Below the pieces are notes generated by a model. The model was not told the DNA's origin, searched no databases, and worked only from the letters and a program-made list of their open reading frames with translations. A DNA stretch of 64,000 nt, taken from positions 125,103-189,102 of the forward strand of contig DJHM01000015.1 in the NCBI GenBank assembly GCA_002433075.1, read 5' to 3'. The stretch is from Latescibacteria bacterium UBA6620 (GTDB lineage Bacteria > Latescibacterota > UBA2968). Below are positions 9,008 through 18,400 of this stretch, piece by piece (position 1 is the stretch's first letter; each line of letters opens with the position of its first letter). The position numbers and the translations under genes are program-made.

Positions 9008-10552
9008 TCATGTCACCACGGGATGATTTTCGATCTTTTTCAGTTCATCGATCAGTTGTGCGACAGTAGCCGACGCATCAAGGGCAACGTTGCATTGTTG
9101 CGCCAGGTCTGAATCGACCATCGGCTTCAGATCGATCGATTCGTGCCTCCCGTTCAGCCCGAAAACAATTCGGTCCCAGTTGATCGACTTCACCTCTTCA
9201 CTAAACTTCTCCAGCGATCGTCCGCGGAAATAGGCTCGGGTCCGTTCGGGCGGTTCTGCCATCGCTTTGGCCACTTTCCCATCGTCGACCAGCCGGACGA
9301 ATTGCCCTTGGGCTTCGAGAAGGTAATATAACCCAAGAGTCTGATCGACGTTATGATACTCGAGGTCCTGACTTTGCATCCAGAAAAGATGGTCGGGATT
9401 GTCCCACGACAGTGACTCTTCATCGCAGAACGAATCGATCAGATACTTCTTGGTCACCCAGTCGAGCGTACCCACAAGAGACATCGGGTCTGCCTCCAGG
9501 GCGTCCAGCGTGTCTTCCCACGAGCGCAACACCCAGTCGGTTTCATCGTCCCTACCCGCATAGTCTTCCTGAGCCAGGGCGAGATACGCACGCTGGATGT
9601 CCACCGACGGAACCAGCTGATTCGGTTGCCCTTCCACTTCGACCAGCCATTGGTAGGTCTGATCTTTCGCCACGTTTCGAAGCGCGGCGATCGGATCACG
9701 GAGCCTGAAGTCAGGCAGTCGATCCGCCTCGATCATGTCGACGATGAGCGCCGTCGTCCCCACCTTCAAGGCCGTCGCAAACTCAGACATATTTGCGTCA
9801 CCCACGATCACGTGGAGACGTCGCCATCGTTCCGAATCGGCGTGAGGCTCGTCCCGAGTGTTGATCAGCGGGCGCTTGTGCATCGTGTCCACACTCGCGA
9901 TCACTTCGAAGAACTCGGAACGTTGCGACAGCTGATAGATTGGCGCCCGGTCGCCCCGTTCTTCCCCCACTTTCCCCGCTCCAGCGAAGATCTGTCGCGT
10001 AGCAAAGAAAGGAAGCAGCCCGGAGACGATTCTGTCGAAGGGCACCTCCCGGGCCATCAGGTAATTCTCGTGACAACCGTAACTATGGCCTTCAAAATCC
10101 GTGTTGTTCTTATAGACACGAACCTCGCCGGCCTCGATCGCAGCTGTTCGACGCTCGGCGCAGATGTTTACGATGCGTTCTCCGGCCTTGTCCTGAGCCA
10201 CGAGCTCGAACAGACCCGTGCATTCGCCAGTCGAGTACTCGGGGTGCGTGTGGTCGTTGTAGAAGCGCGCCCCGTTGTAAATGATCAGATCGCTCTTCAA
10301 TTCCTTGAAGGGGATCTTCCGCTGTCGATCCTGCTGCAGGTGAACCTTTTCGTCCGTGTCATTCAGCAGTTCATCGACCTCGAACCCTCTCACATCTTTT
10401 CTCGGGTTCTCGAGCTGGTAGTCCCACAGAGGTACGAAGTCGCCCTGCAGGTAACACCTGATCAGCTGCATCGACTCCTCGACCACGTCCATCTTATCGA
10501 CGCCGTCGATCGTAATGCCGTACTCTGTTTCGATTCCGAAGATTCGACCCAT
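9008..10552 (-). CDS. dop: Dop: depupylase/deamidase homologue
   Basis: 514 residues, paralogous to the PafA-like gene 2 kb away. It starts 'MGRIFGIETEYGI' and has an early segment 'WDYQLENPRKDVRGFEV' that matches the actinobacterial Dop N-terminal region. An extra charged loop follows (residues about 65-85, 'DTDEKVHLQQDRQRKIPF'), where Dop enzymes carry the Dop-loop. Shared family motifs are 'YGCHENYLMA', 'INTRDEPHAD' and 'VIVGDANMSE'. Dop removes the modifier from conjugates and deamidates Gln-ending Pup. Here the modifier already ends in Glu, so removal is the likely job. It is 5 nt after the ATPase gene and 31 nt before UBact. Confidence 0.92.
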   Translation of the reverse strand: MGRIFGIETEYGITIDGVDKMDVVEESMQLIRCYLQGDFVPLWDYQLENPRKDVRGFEVDELLNDTDEKVHLQQDRQRKIPFKELKSDLIIYNGARFYNDHTHPEYSTGECTGLFELVAQDKAGERIVNICAERRTAAIEAGEVRVYKNNTDFEGHSYGCHENYLMAREVPFDRIVSGLLPFFATRQIFAGAGKVGEERGDRAPIYQLSQRSEFFEVIASVDTMHKRPLINTRDEPHADSERWRRLHVIVGDANMSEFATALKVGTTALIVDMIEADRLPDFRLRDPIAALRNVAKDQTYQWLVEVEGQPNQLVPSVDIQRAYLALAQEDYAGRDDETDWVLRSWEDTLDALEADPMSLVGTLDWVTKKYLIDSFCDEESLSWDNPDHLFWMQSQDLEYHNVDQTLGLYYLLEAQGQFVRLVDDGKVAKAMAEPPERTRAYFRGRSLEKFSEEVKSINWDRIVFGLNGRHESIDLKPMVDSDLAQQCNVALDASATVAQLIDELKKIENHPVVT

Positions 10553-10557
10553 CGAGA

Positions 10558-12282
10558 TCAGATCACGCGTTGCGAGCTCGACCGTCGGCGGTCGGCCTGG
10601 GGTCGAATTGGTGACACCCGCACGACGTTCTCAGGATCGTAGTCGAGCAGTTTGAGCCAGTCCTCGGTGTTGTCGGTCGGAGGGAAGATCTCGTTCTCCG
10701 CGTACTCCGTCGCGACGGCCGCCATCAGATCGTCCAGCGAGATACCCTCTTCCTGGCCCGCAGCGATTGATCGGAGGATCGCCAGCTCCTTGCTCCGCCG
10801 GACGATCGATTCAAGCACGGCTCCGCTGCAGAGGTCCCCCCGATGGAGCGTTTCCTTTCGCCCGCTCCTCAGCGTCACCTCCAGGAAACGCGTGTCGTCA
10901 CGTCGTGCGAAGATCTCGGCCACCATCTCGTCCACGTACCGATCGATGACAGGACCGGCGTGTCCCCCCGAGGCGGACACATCGGCTTCATAGATCGGAA
11001 GATCCGTGGTGAGATAGATTTTCAGAATCTCGGCTGCTCCAGCCTGATCGGGCCGCACCACTTTGATTTTTCGATCCACACGCCCCGGGCGTAGAATCGC
11101 GGGATCAATCAGGTCGGGCCGGTTCGATGCAAGGATGATCACCACATCCTGGAGGGACTCGATCCCGTCCATCTCCGCACAGAACATCGGCACGACCGTG
11201 TTGCTGATGCTGTGGGACCGCATCGCTCGTCGCGTGCCCAGAATCGACTCGGCCTCATCAATGAAAACGACCGGGAGGTAGCCCTCTTTTCGTTTGTCGC
11301 GCGCTCTTCCGAAGATCTCCCGAACCTGCCGCTCGGATTCTCCCAACCACATATTCAGGATTTCCGGACCCTTGATGTGCATAAAGCACTGCTTCAGGTC
11401 CAGGTTGGACTCCTCCTGAATGTGCTTGGCCAGATTGTAGGCGGTTGCCTTTCCGATCTGCGTCTTGCCACACCCTGGCGGGCCATACAGCAGGAAGCCC
11501 TTCGGCGTGCTGTACTGGAACCGCTCGAACAGCTCAGGGTGGAGCACCGGGATCTCGATCGTGTCTTTAATCGCCTGAATGGCCCCATCCTGACCACCCA
11601 CCTTGTCCCACGGTAGCTGCGGAATCTCTTCCAGATAGTAGTCGTTGACCTCGGCATTCGGGATTCGTTCTACAGCGACTCGGAACGTCGGATCAACTCT
11701 GAGCTCCTCACCCGTCTTGAGATCCTCATCGATCAGGTCGGTAGACCGCGTCAGAATCGTCGTCTGCGTTCCGTGTTCCTGCCCGACCCGGATCCTGCCG
11801 TCGTCCATCGCGTCCAGAACCTTGGCGATCGGACCCCCATCCGGGTAGCCCAGGTCCCCCACGACGGCGAACGCCTCGTTCACGAGCACGCGCGTGCCGA
11901 CCTTGAGGTCGTCGTCATTCAGCCGGGTGTCGACGTTGGCAAAGTACTCAGATCCGCCCACCGAAATGCAGGCGACCGAGTTCTGAGCCGCCTCCATGAG
12001 AATCCCGATCCGATTGGAGGGGGCTGTGACTTTTTCCAACGCCGACTCCAGCTCGACGATGGCTCTTCGAGCCTCTTCGAAGGTGATCTCGTCTTCCTGA
12101 AGCTGCCTGCGAAGCTGGTAGAGCAGCGGACGTCGGCGGTCCTTCTCGTCCATCGACATCAGGATCTGATCGATGATCGTCAGAGACTCGAACGTGTGCT
12201 GCATATCGACGTAGTCCTGAAGGAAATCTTCAGGCGTGCGTCTCTGTGAATTGGGATCGTCCTGCAGGTTGATGGAGACCAC
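10558..12282 (-). CDS. mpa: Proteasome-activating AAA+ ATPase (ARC/Mpa)
   Basis: 574 residues. An N-terminal coiled coil (about 18-85) serves as the modifier-docking element. Tandem OB-type domains follow (about 90-205), then one AAA+ module with Walker A 'GPPGCGKT' (267-274), pore-loop 'GPEILNMWLGESE', Walker B 'VVFIDEAES' (338-346) and arginine-finger region 'LRPGRVDRK'. It would unfold UBact-tagged proteins into the PrcAB core. The GTG start at 12282 lacks good Shine-Dalgarno spacing, so the exact start is uncertain. It ends '...SSSQRVI', without the penultimate Tyr of the usual docking motif. It is first gene of the operon behind a TTGACT/TAAACT promoter. Confidence 0.93.
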   Translation of the reverse strand: MVSINLQDDPNSQRRTPEDFLQDYVDMQHTFESLTIIDQILMSMDEKDRRRPLLYQLRRQLQEDEITFEEARRAIVELESALEKVTAPSNRIGILMEAAQNSVACISVGGSEYFANVDTRLNDDDLKVGTRVLVNEAFAVVGDLGYPDGGPIAKVLDAMDDGRIRVGQEHGTQTTILTRSTDLIDEDLKTGEELRVDPTFRVAVERIPNAEVNDYYLEEIPQLPWDKVGGQDGAIQAIKDTIEIPVLHPELFERFQYSTPKGFLLYGPPGCGKTQIGKATAYNLAKHIQEESNLDLKQCFMHIKGPEILNMWLGESERQVREIFGRARDKRKEGYLPVVFIDEAESILGTRRAMRSHSISNTVVPMFCAEMDGIESLQDVVIILASNRPDLIDPAILRPGRVDRKIKVVRPDQAGAAEILKIYLTTDLPIYEADVSASGGHAGPVIDRYVDEMVAEIFARRDDTRFLEVTLRSGRKETLHRGDLCSGAVLESIVRRSKELAILRSIAAGQEEGISLDDLMAAVATEYAENEIFPPTDNTEDWLKLLDYDPENVVRVSPIRPQADRRRSSSQRVI

Positions 12283-12322
12283 CCCCTTGCGGTTCGATTC
12301 GCTCCGTTAACGGTGTCTGATT

Positions 12323-12351
12323 AGTTTAGCATAGGGCCTACCCAAAGTCAA
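12323..12351 (-). promoter_or_regulatory. Sigma70-type promoter of the proteasome operon
   Basis: Reading the minus strand: -35 TTGACT (12346-12351), a 17-nt spacer, and -10 TAAACT (12323-12328). Transcription would begin near 12316, about 35 nt before the mpa GTG. It drives mpa-dop-UBact-prcB-prcA-pafA, and I see no other promoter-like sequence inside that unit. Confidence 0.6.
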
Positions 12352-12414
12352 GATGGCCCGATCTGTCATAATTTAATTATAATCAGTGATTTAGATGAAT
12401 TATGCGCACGCAAA

Positions 12415-12438
12415 ATGCCGCTCCCGAAGGAACGGCAT
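12415..12438 (-). terminator. UUCG-tetraloop intrinsic terminator
   Basis: On the minus strand a 10-bp stem (ATGCCGTTCC / GGAGCGGCAT, one G-U pair) closes a TTCG tetraloop and is followed by TTTT (overlapping the stem end) and GC. It lies 24 nt downstream of the 107-aa gene and separates it from the proteasome operon promoter. The U-tract is short, so termination may be partial. Confidence 0.6.
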
Positions 12439-12462
12439 CTCGGATCGGAACGGCAGGCTGAA

Positions 12463-12786
12463 TCAGGCGGTCACGTCGACCACAGAGCCCCTTGGCAAAC
12501 CGGAGCGTGGTTCAGGATCATCAGAATCATCCCCTGTGTTCGCTTGTCTCCTGCCCGTAGTGCCCTGCTCGTTCGTATTTCCTTCAGCTTCAGGGTCCAC
12601 TATCCGACCTTCCGTTTCCGTCGTGGGGCGGGAACGCGTCAGATTCAGCGCCTGTTCTTCCGCCCCAGCAACCGCAGCCTGATGCTGGGCGGCCTCCGCC
12701 TCGCGCTGCACGACGTTTTGCTGCCTTGAGGCTTCTACCGTCACGCTTCGGAAATTTTCCTGGAACTCGATACTCCTGACCTGCAC
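12463..12786 (-). CDS. Small Gln/Glu-rich hypothetical protein
   Basis: 107 residues, not recognised. The first 50 residues look helical ('MQVRSIEFQENFRSVTVEASRQQNVVQREAEAAQHQAA'-like composition, Gln/Glu/Ala rich). The rest is polar, Thr/Glu/Gly rich and probably disordered. It has no cysteine, signal peptide or membrane segment. A GTG start at 12786 is preceded by GGGAGAGG at proper spacing, which favours a real gene. It ends just before a UUCG hairpin terminator and lies upstream of, but transcriptionally separate from, the proteasome operon. Function unknown; any link to the proteasome would be by proximity only. Confidence 0.6.
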   Translation of the reverse strand: MQVRSIEFQENFRSVTVEASRQQNVVQREAEAAQHQAAVAGAEEQALNLTRSRPTTETEGRIVDPEAEGNTNEQGTTGRRQANTGDDSDDPEPRSGLPRGSVVDVTA

Positions 12787-12853
12787 AGCGACCTCTCCCG
12801 GGGTGGGACAGGGTACACCTAAAAAGTAGCCGGGTCGATCCTGATTGTCAACG

Positions 12854-13843
12854 TCAGCGAGTGACCGCGATCGGCTTTCCGCCCTGCTCCGCAGACGCCC
12901 AGGCGGCTTCTGTCAGCTGGATAACACGAAGCCCGCAGATCGGTGGCACCTGGACGGAATCCCTCCCCAGAATGGCATCTACGAAGTTCTGATCTGGACT
13001 CGTGAAACGCGTTGGCAGATCGGTCATTTCGACCGGGTCGGACCCATACTTGCACGTAAGTGACCCGTTCCGAGAATAGAACGCGCCGTGTTGGCCCCAG
13101 ATCGTAATGTCTTCCCACATCCCTGGCCCGGGGCCGTTCCCGACGACAGAGAAGTTCGCAATGGCTCCGTTTTCGAACCGCACGGTCATCGATGTGTTGA
13201 TGTCAACCTCGGCTTCGAAATACTCCATCTGAGCACTGACCTCGACAGGGTCCTGGTCCACCATCCAAAGAACGATGTCCAACAAGTGGCTTCCCGAATC
13301 GTTCAACTGGCCCCCACCCGACAGGGACTTTGCCTGTCGCCATTTCCCATGCTGGGCACGATACCAGTTCTGGTCCTGGAGCGCGTTCACGAACTGCACT
13401 GGCCCGATCTCTTCCGCCGCAATCTGGTTACGCATAAACCTGAAGTTGGGTGAAAGATGCCTCTGGTAGGAGACCATTAGCGCGCGATCCACCTCTTCAC
13501 TCTTCGCGATGACCGACTTCGCGTCCTCAACGGTGCACACCATCGGCTTCTCGGTAAGGACGTGAAGACCGGCCTCCAGACCTGCGATGATCTGTTCGTA
13601 GTGAAGGGTGTGGGGAGAGGAGATCACCACGGCATCGAGATTCTCTTTCGAAATCATCTCCTCATGATCTTCATAGTGGGGAAGATCCACCGCTTCCTCC
13701 ACACGGTCTTTCATCTTGCCGACCGCATCAGCAGACGGGTCGGAGAGGGCCACTACGGACACATCGTTAATGTCCACCAGCCGTCGTAGGTGGCCCGTCA
13801 TATTGCCACCGCATCCAATCAGACCGACTCGCAATTCTGCCAA
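12854..13843 (-). CDS. Gfo/Idh/MocA-family NAD(P)-dependent oxidoreductase
   Basis: 329 residues from the preferred TTG start at 13843, which has AGGAG 7 nt upstream. A longer frame to 13876 exists but would start inside the preceding terminator. The Rossmann fold opens with 'RVGLIGCGGNMTGHLRRL'. The substrate-domain hallmark 'EKPM' (in 'VLTEKPMVCTVEDAK') and a later 'GSHLLDIVLWM' (catalytic His-type motif G-x-H) are present. Such enzymes oxidise or reduce sugars, inositols or related polyols. The substrate cannot be told from the sequence. It appears to be monocistronic, between two terminators. Confidence 0.87.
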   Translation of the reverse strand: MAELRVGLIGCGGNMTGHLRRLVDINDVSVVALSDPSADAVGKMKDRVEEAVDLPHYEDHEEMISKENLDAVVISSPHTLHYEQIIAGLEAGLHVLTEKPMVCTVEDAKSVIAKSEEVDRALMVSYQRHLSPNFRFMRNQIAAEEIGPVQFVNALQDQNWYRAQHGKWRQAKSLSGGGQLNDSGSHLLDIVLWMVDQDPVEVSAQMEYFEAEVDINTSMTVRFENGAIANFSVVGNGPGPGMWEDITIWGQHGAFYSRNGSLTCKYGSDPVEMTDLPTRFTSPDQNFVDAILGRDSVQVPPICGLRVIQLTEAAWASAEQGGKPIAVTR

Positions 13844-13862
13844 TTCGATTCTCCTGAAAATG

Positions 13863-13895
13863 AAAAAGCCGCCCAACGGCGATGCGCTGGGCGAC
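13863..13895 (-). terminator. Intrinsic terminator after the 475-aa secreted protein gene
   Basis: On the minus strand an 11-bp stem (GTCGCCCAGCG / CGTTGGGCGGC with two G-U pairs), loop CATCGC, is followed by TTTTT. It is a classic Rho-independent terminator, placed 24 nt after the stop of the 13920-15347 gene and just before the oxidoreductase start. Confidence 0.8.
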
Positions 13896-13919
13896 CTTGT
13901 CGATCAACTTCCGCTGCGA

Positions 13920-15347
13920 TCACTTCAGCAGCAGCATTTTCTGCGTGGCCGAGAAAGCGCCGGCCTCAACCTTGGCGATGTAGACGCCGCTACCGACGCC
14001 ACGACCGAGGTTGTCACGTGCATCCCACTGAATCGTGTATCGACCCGCAGCCTTAGTGTCTGCGATCAGCCGGCGAACTTCCTGGCCGAGCGCATCGTAG
14101 ATCACGATGGAGACGGTGGCTTCCGACGGAAGGTCGTAAGCGATCGTTGTGCTGGGGTTGAACGGATTCGGATAGATGCTCGTCGCAAATTCACTAGGGA
14201 GATCCAGGAAACGTGCACCCAGGATCACCTCGATCGGGCTGGTCTGTGTGATCCGACCGTCCAGATCGATCTGCTCGAGCCGGTAGTAGACCAGTTCGAC
14301 TGTCGGTACGGCTTCGTCGGAGAAGGCATAAGGAATCACCGCATCCGACGTTCCGGCACCCGGAATCAGCTCACTGATCGGCGTATACGTCACACCGTCT
14401 TCGCTACGAAGGACCCGCCAGCCAGCGTTGTTCGTCTGCGAGAGGGTCGTCCAATTCAGCACGACCATCTCTTCAAGGATCTCTCCGCCGAACGCTGCGA
14501 GCTCAGCGGGCGAAATGCCGCTGAACGCCAGAGAGGCTGTCCCGATCTCCGTGCCACCGACCGAGCCCACGATGGTAACCGTCGAGTTAGCGCCACTGGC
14601 TACCACGGAAACCGTCTCAGTCGCTCCCGCTGCCGTGATGGTCACAGTTGACGTGCCTTCCCCTACCTCCGTGCCACCAACAGTGGCCGTAGCAGAGAGG
14701 TCCGAACTGTTCTCTACGGTAACGGTGAGAGTAACGACATCACCGGCCGTTAGGTTCGAAATCGTGACATCACCCGATGCGCTGGAACTGCCGCCGGAGT
14801 CGATCGGATCCGCAGGGCCACTGAGTTCCGGTCCCGGAGGAGCCTGGTTGAACGTCAACTCGACGGTCACACCTTCGAGCGACAGTATATCCTGAGTTCC
14901 GCCAGCGTCAGCCACAGTAAACTCGGTCAGCGTGATCGAGAATTCCGTTTCCGCCGTGACACCATCCTGGGGCATGAACGTTACGGCGCCCAAAAACCCA
15001 TCAGCGCCAATCGTCGCCGGGGCGAAGGCTGCCAGAGCAACAGAGTTATCCTGCGGAATGGCCAGGGGAAAGAGCGGAGCCGTAGCGCCCGTCAACTTCA
15101 CCTGAGCAGCATCGAGATTAAAGCTGATGTTCACACCCGCAACTGTCGAAGCAATACCTGACGCGAAGAGCTCCACGTCGAATGGAGTTCCCGCAACGAC
15201 AGCTGTTTTGTTCGTTACACCGTCATTCGTGCTGTTTCCGGCTTCCAAATCCAATGCCGGCACCGCGGCCGCGTTGGGCCCCTGTGCGTGCGCACTGTGC
15301 ACCAGGAAAAGCAGGACGGCTAAAGCCTTCATGCCTTTTTTCATCAT
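13920..15347 (-). CDS. Secreted cohesin-like/FlgD-Ig protein with a T9SS-type tail
   Basis: 475 residues. It has a signal peptide (about 1-21, ending 'HSAHAQ') and a cohesin-like beta domain (about 28-170, 'AGTPFDVELFASGIASTVAG', 'GVNISFNLDAAQVKLTGA'). Gly/Ser/Thr-rich repeats on 'VGGTE' follow (about 185-285), then a fibronectin-like segment (about 290-385, 'NNAGWRVLRSEDG'). It ends in a FlgD-Ig-like sorting tail, 'SIYPNPFNPSTTIAYDLPSE' to 'QKMLLLK'. I see no cysteine. The start has GGAAGGA upstream. It is probably exported and surface-anchored or released through a type IX-like route. It lies 96 nt downstream of the 1609-aa gene with similar architecture, separated by a strong hairpin. Confidence 0.8.
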   Translation of the reverse strand: MMKKGMKALAVLLFLVHSAHAQGPNAAAVPALDLEAGNSTNDGVTNKTAVVAGTPFDVELFASGIASTVAGVNISFNLDAAQVKLTGATAPLFPLAIPQDNSVALAAFAPATIGADGFLGAVTFMPQDGVTAETEFSITLTEFTVADAGGTQDILSLEGVTVELTFNQAPPGPELSGPADPIDSGGSSSASGDVTISNLTAGDVVTLTVTVENSSDLSATATVGGTEVGEGTSTVTITAAGATETVSVVASGANSTVTIVGSVGGTEIGTASLAFSGISPAELAAFGGEILEEMVVLNWTTLSQTNNAGWRVLRSEDGVTYTPISELIPGAGTSDAVIPYAFSDEAVPTVELVYYRLEQIDLDGRITQTSPIEVILGARFLDLPSEFATSIYPNPFNPSTTIAYDLPSEATVSIVIYDALGQEVRRLIADTKAAGRYTIQWDARDNLGRGVGSGVYIAKVEAGAFSATQKMLLLK

Positions 15348-15394
15348 CTTCGTTCCTTCCGTTAAGCTTGCTTTTCTATTTCCTGGCTGTTGGA

Positions 15395-15425
15395 AGCGGG
15401 AGCCAGACGAGGTCTGGCTCCCGCT
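15395..15425 (-). terminator. Strong inverted repeat between the two secreted-protein genes
   Basis: A perfect 14-bp stem (AGCGGGAGCCAGAC / GTCTGGCTCCCGCT) with a 3-nt loop lies 18 nt past the stop of the 1609-aa gene. On the minus strand only TTCC follows, so the U-tract is poor. It may be a weak terminator or an mRNA 3'-end stabiliser that differentially sets expression of the 475-aa gene downstream. Confidence 0.55.
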
Positions 15426-15443
15426 CCGGTACTGGTGCCGGAG

Positions 15444-18400
15444 TTACTTCAGCAGCATCAGCTTCTTGACGTCTTGGAATCCGCTGCTACGGATTTCGTA
15501 GAAGTAGATTCCACTTGAGACTGATACTCCCCTATCGTCCGTGCCGTTCCACCTGACCGTGTACCGACCTGCCGACTGCGGCTCAGCGACGAGCGTGCGG
15601 ACTACCTGGCCAACCACATTGTAAATGCGGAGGCTGACGTTCGTCCCTTCAGCGAGGTTGTACTTGATCGTGGTTTCTGGGTTGAACGGGTTCGGGAAGT
15701 TCTGCAACAGAGCGAACTCTGTCGGGGTGCTCTCGACACTCAAACTTCCAAGAGTGACGACCGGGTTCGAGAGCTGTTCGTGGTCAAAGACCACACCGTC
15801 AGCGATTTCGAACCGGGCGTTCTCTTCGAATTCACGGAGCACCCTGAAGGTGAGGCTCACCACTTCGCCGTGACCCGAAACCGGCGCGCCGTCGACGACC
15901 GCGTTAGCGACCATCAGCTGGCCTGCCTCTTCGAGGTGGGCGAGTAACAGTGGTGTCTCAGCACCGCCCGACTTCAAGAGATCCTGCTCGGCGGGCACGG
16001 ATTCGACATACTCGAAGTTCTCCGTGTCGTAGAGCAGCTCGAAGCCAAAGCCGTTCAGCGCGGCTGCGTTGGACAGACTGACGTTGACTGTCACGGTCTG
16101 ACCAGTGAGCACCTTGCTGTCACTGAGGCTGAGAGCGAGTTCGACGTTGTCGTTTACGCCTGGCAGCTGCGGCGTCGGGATAATCTTCGTCCCTGCCGGA
16201 GCAACCGCTTCACGGTTGAACGCGCCTGCGAAGGCGAGGAAGTCCGTGAAGTCAACGATTTCGTCGTCGTTCAAGTCTGCCTGGAGCAGGAAGCCGGCTT
16301 CACCCTTCGACTTACTGAACGCCCCCGCGAATCCGAGGAAGTCGTCAAAGTCCTGCGTGAGGGGTGTAGCACCGCCCAGGATAATGATGTAGACCGGCTC
16401 ACCATCAGCGGTGAGGAACGGCTGCCGCGCAGCGAGAAGCGCAACATTGAGCTGGTCACCAGTGGTGACGTTGTCGAGGTCTGCTGCGTCGATGCGGTAG
16501 ATCACGTTGGAAACACCCGGGACCTCTTCATCGACGAAGGTGGTTTTGCCAGCGTCGAGCGTGGTGAGGAGCGTAAGCGATTCTGTGCTCTCGCCTCTCC
16601 ACACTTCGTAGCGATCCACACCGGCGATCGGAATCGAGTAGCCAAGATAGCTCATCGTCCCAACCACACGGTCGTCACTCGAAACCTTCCACTCGAGGCT
16701 GACGTTGGCGCCGTCAAACGTACCTCCAGCACCTTCAACAGCGGCGGGCGGCAGATCGTCGATGGCCTTCACGGGCTCCTCTGTGAGCGTGGTGGCCGAC
16801 GAAACAATCTGACTGCTCTGCGTGCGGATGCTCTGCGGAATCGTCTTCGTTCCACCGACCAGCGCAGCAAAGTCGATGTCGAGCGCGGCGAACCCAAGGT
16901 CCTTCTGGTCGCCGATGATCGACTTCACGTAGTCCTTAGAGGGCGCGAAGACCTGGCCGAGTTCCTCTGTGGAGAGGACACGGTTCGGATCGACGCCCAG
17001 GAAGGACACCATATTCTGAACAAGCTGCTTCGTAAACACGCGCTTCGATGCCGATGTCTGACTCGAGGAAGAACCACCGCGCTCAGCTGCGATGCCCCAG
17101 GTAGACGCGATACCGTCGAGCGTGGGAACGACGTGGCGTCCGATATCATCTCCATCTGTAACGGCGTCGAATGTCGCCCACGGAACCATCTTAGGTGTCG
17201 GGTCGATAGCAACGAGGTTGCCATCGGCATCGAGACCCGATGAGACCGTAACTTCGCGATAGAGACGATATTGGGAAACAGAACCTTCGACTCCAGTGAA
17301 GGAGACCACCACAAACCCGCCCTGATCACCCGAGCCATCAGCACCCTTGTAGTCTTGGACAAGCAAGGTAGCTGGGGCAGTGAGTGCAACTTCTGGCGTT
17401 GGAAGCGTTTCGCCAGCGGCCACAAATGTCAGTGACGCACTCGAACCGGTCGCCTCCAGATACTTCGTCGCTGCAGTGACATCATAGTTCGTGGTGTCAC
17501 CATCGGCGTTGTAGGTTCGAACACTGATGATTAGACCATCACCACCGCGATCAGGTGCAACTGCCGTGAATGACGTTCCGCCTTCGGCGACTGCCTGCGG
17601 GCCCTGTGGGACCTGGGCATCACCCATGTTTGCAGAGAATTCAACAAAAATCTCTGCAAGCACGTTGGAACTGTCGATTTTCGAAGCAAGCAGATTCAGG
17701 GAATCGCTGGCAGCAGGGTTGGCTGCAGTCCCACCCGCCTGTACGATCCTCTTGGCGCTGGGGTTACCGAATTCGTCTGTGGGCTGCACGCTGACGGTGA
17801 AGTCACCGCCAACGCCAGTGGTCTCGACGCCATCTTCCATCACCTTCACTGCATAGGCACGGAAGTCAGCAGCTTCGACACTCAGCGTGTCGGCTGTCTG
17901 ACCGTCGAAATCAACAGCCGTTCCGGTCATCTGCTCGACCACGACTACGAACTTATCAATGGTTCCCGTCGACTTCACGGTCACCGTCCGAACGCCGAGA
18001 TTCCAGCCTTCCGCGTCGAGCGCGGCCGTGCCGTCACCGTTGTCCGTCACGCCCGTACCCGCGATCGTGAACTTGGTGTGTGCGGCCTTCTTCGAAGACG
18101 CAATCTCTGCGATGCGAAGTGTAGCCGCCGCATCGTGGGTTACAGCTTTGATTGTCGTACTGGCGCTGGCAGAGAGTGCGCTGTCCTTGGCCGTAATCGT
18201 CAAACTGAGGGCCTGACCAGCGACGACGGCCTTGTTCGCCTGCACCACCAGGAACTCGTCTGCATCCGGGTTCTGGAAATCGGCGTCGTAGGTCAGGGTC
18301 TGTGCCGTCGTGATGCTCACGTTACCTGCCAGGTCACGCTGGAATATCTGCAGCACGTACTGTTTTTCGGACGTCAGCGTATCCGACAGCGTGACCATGA

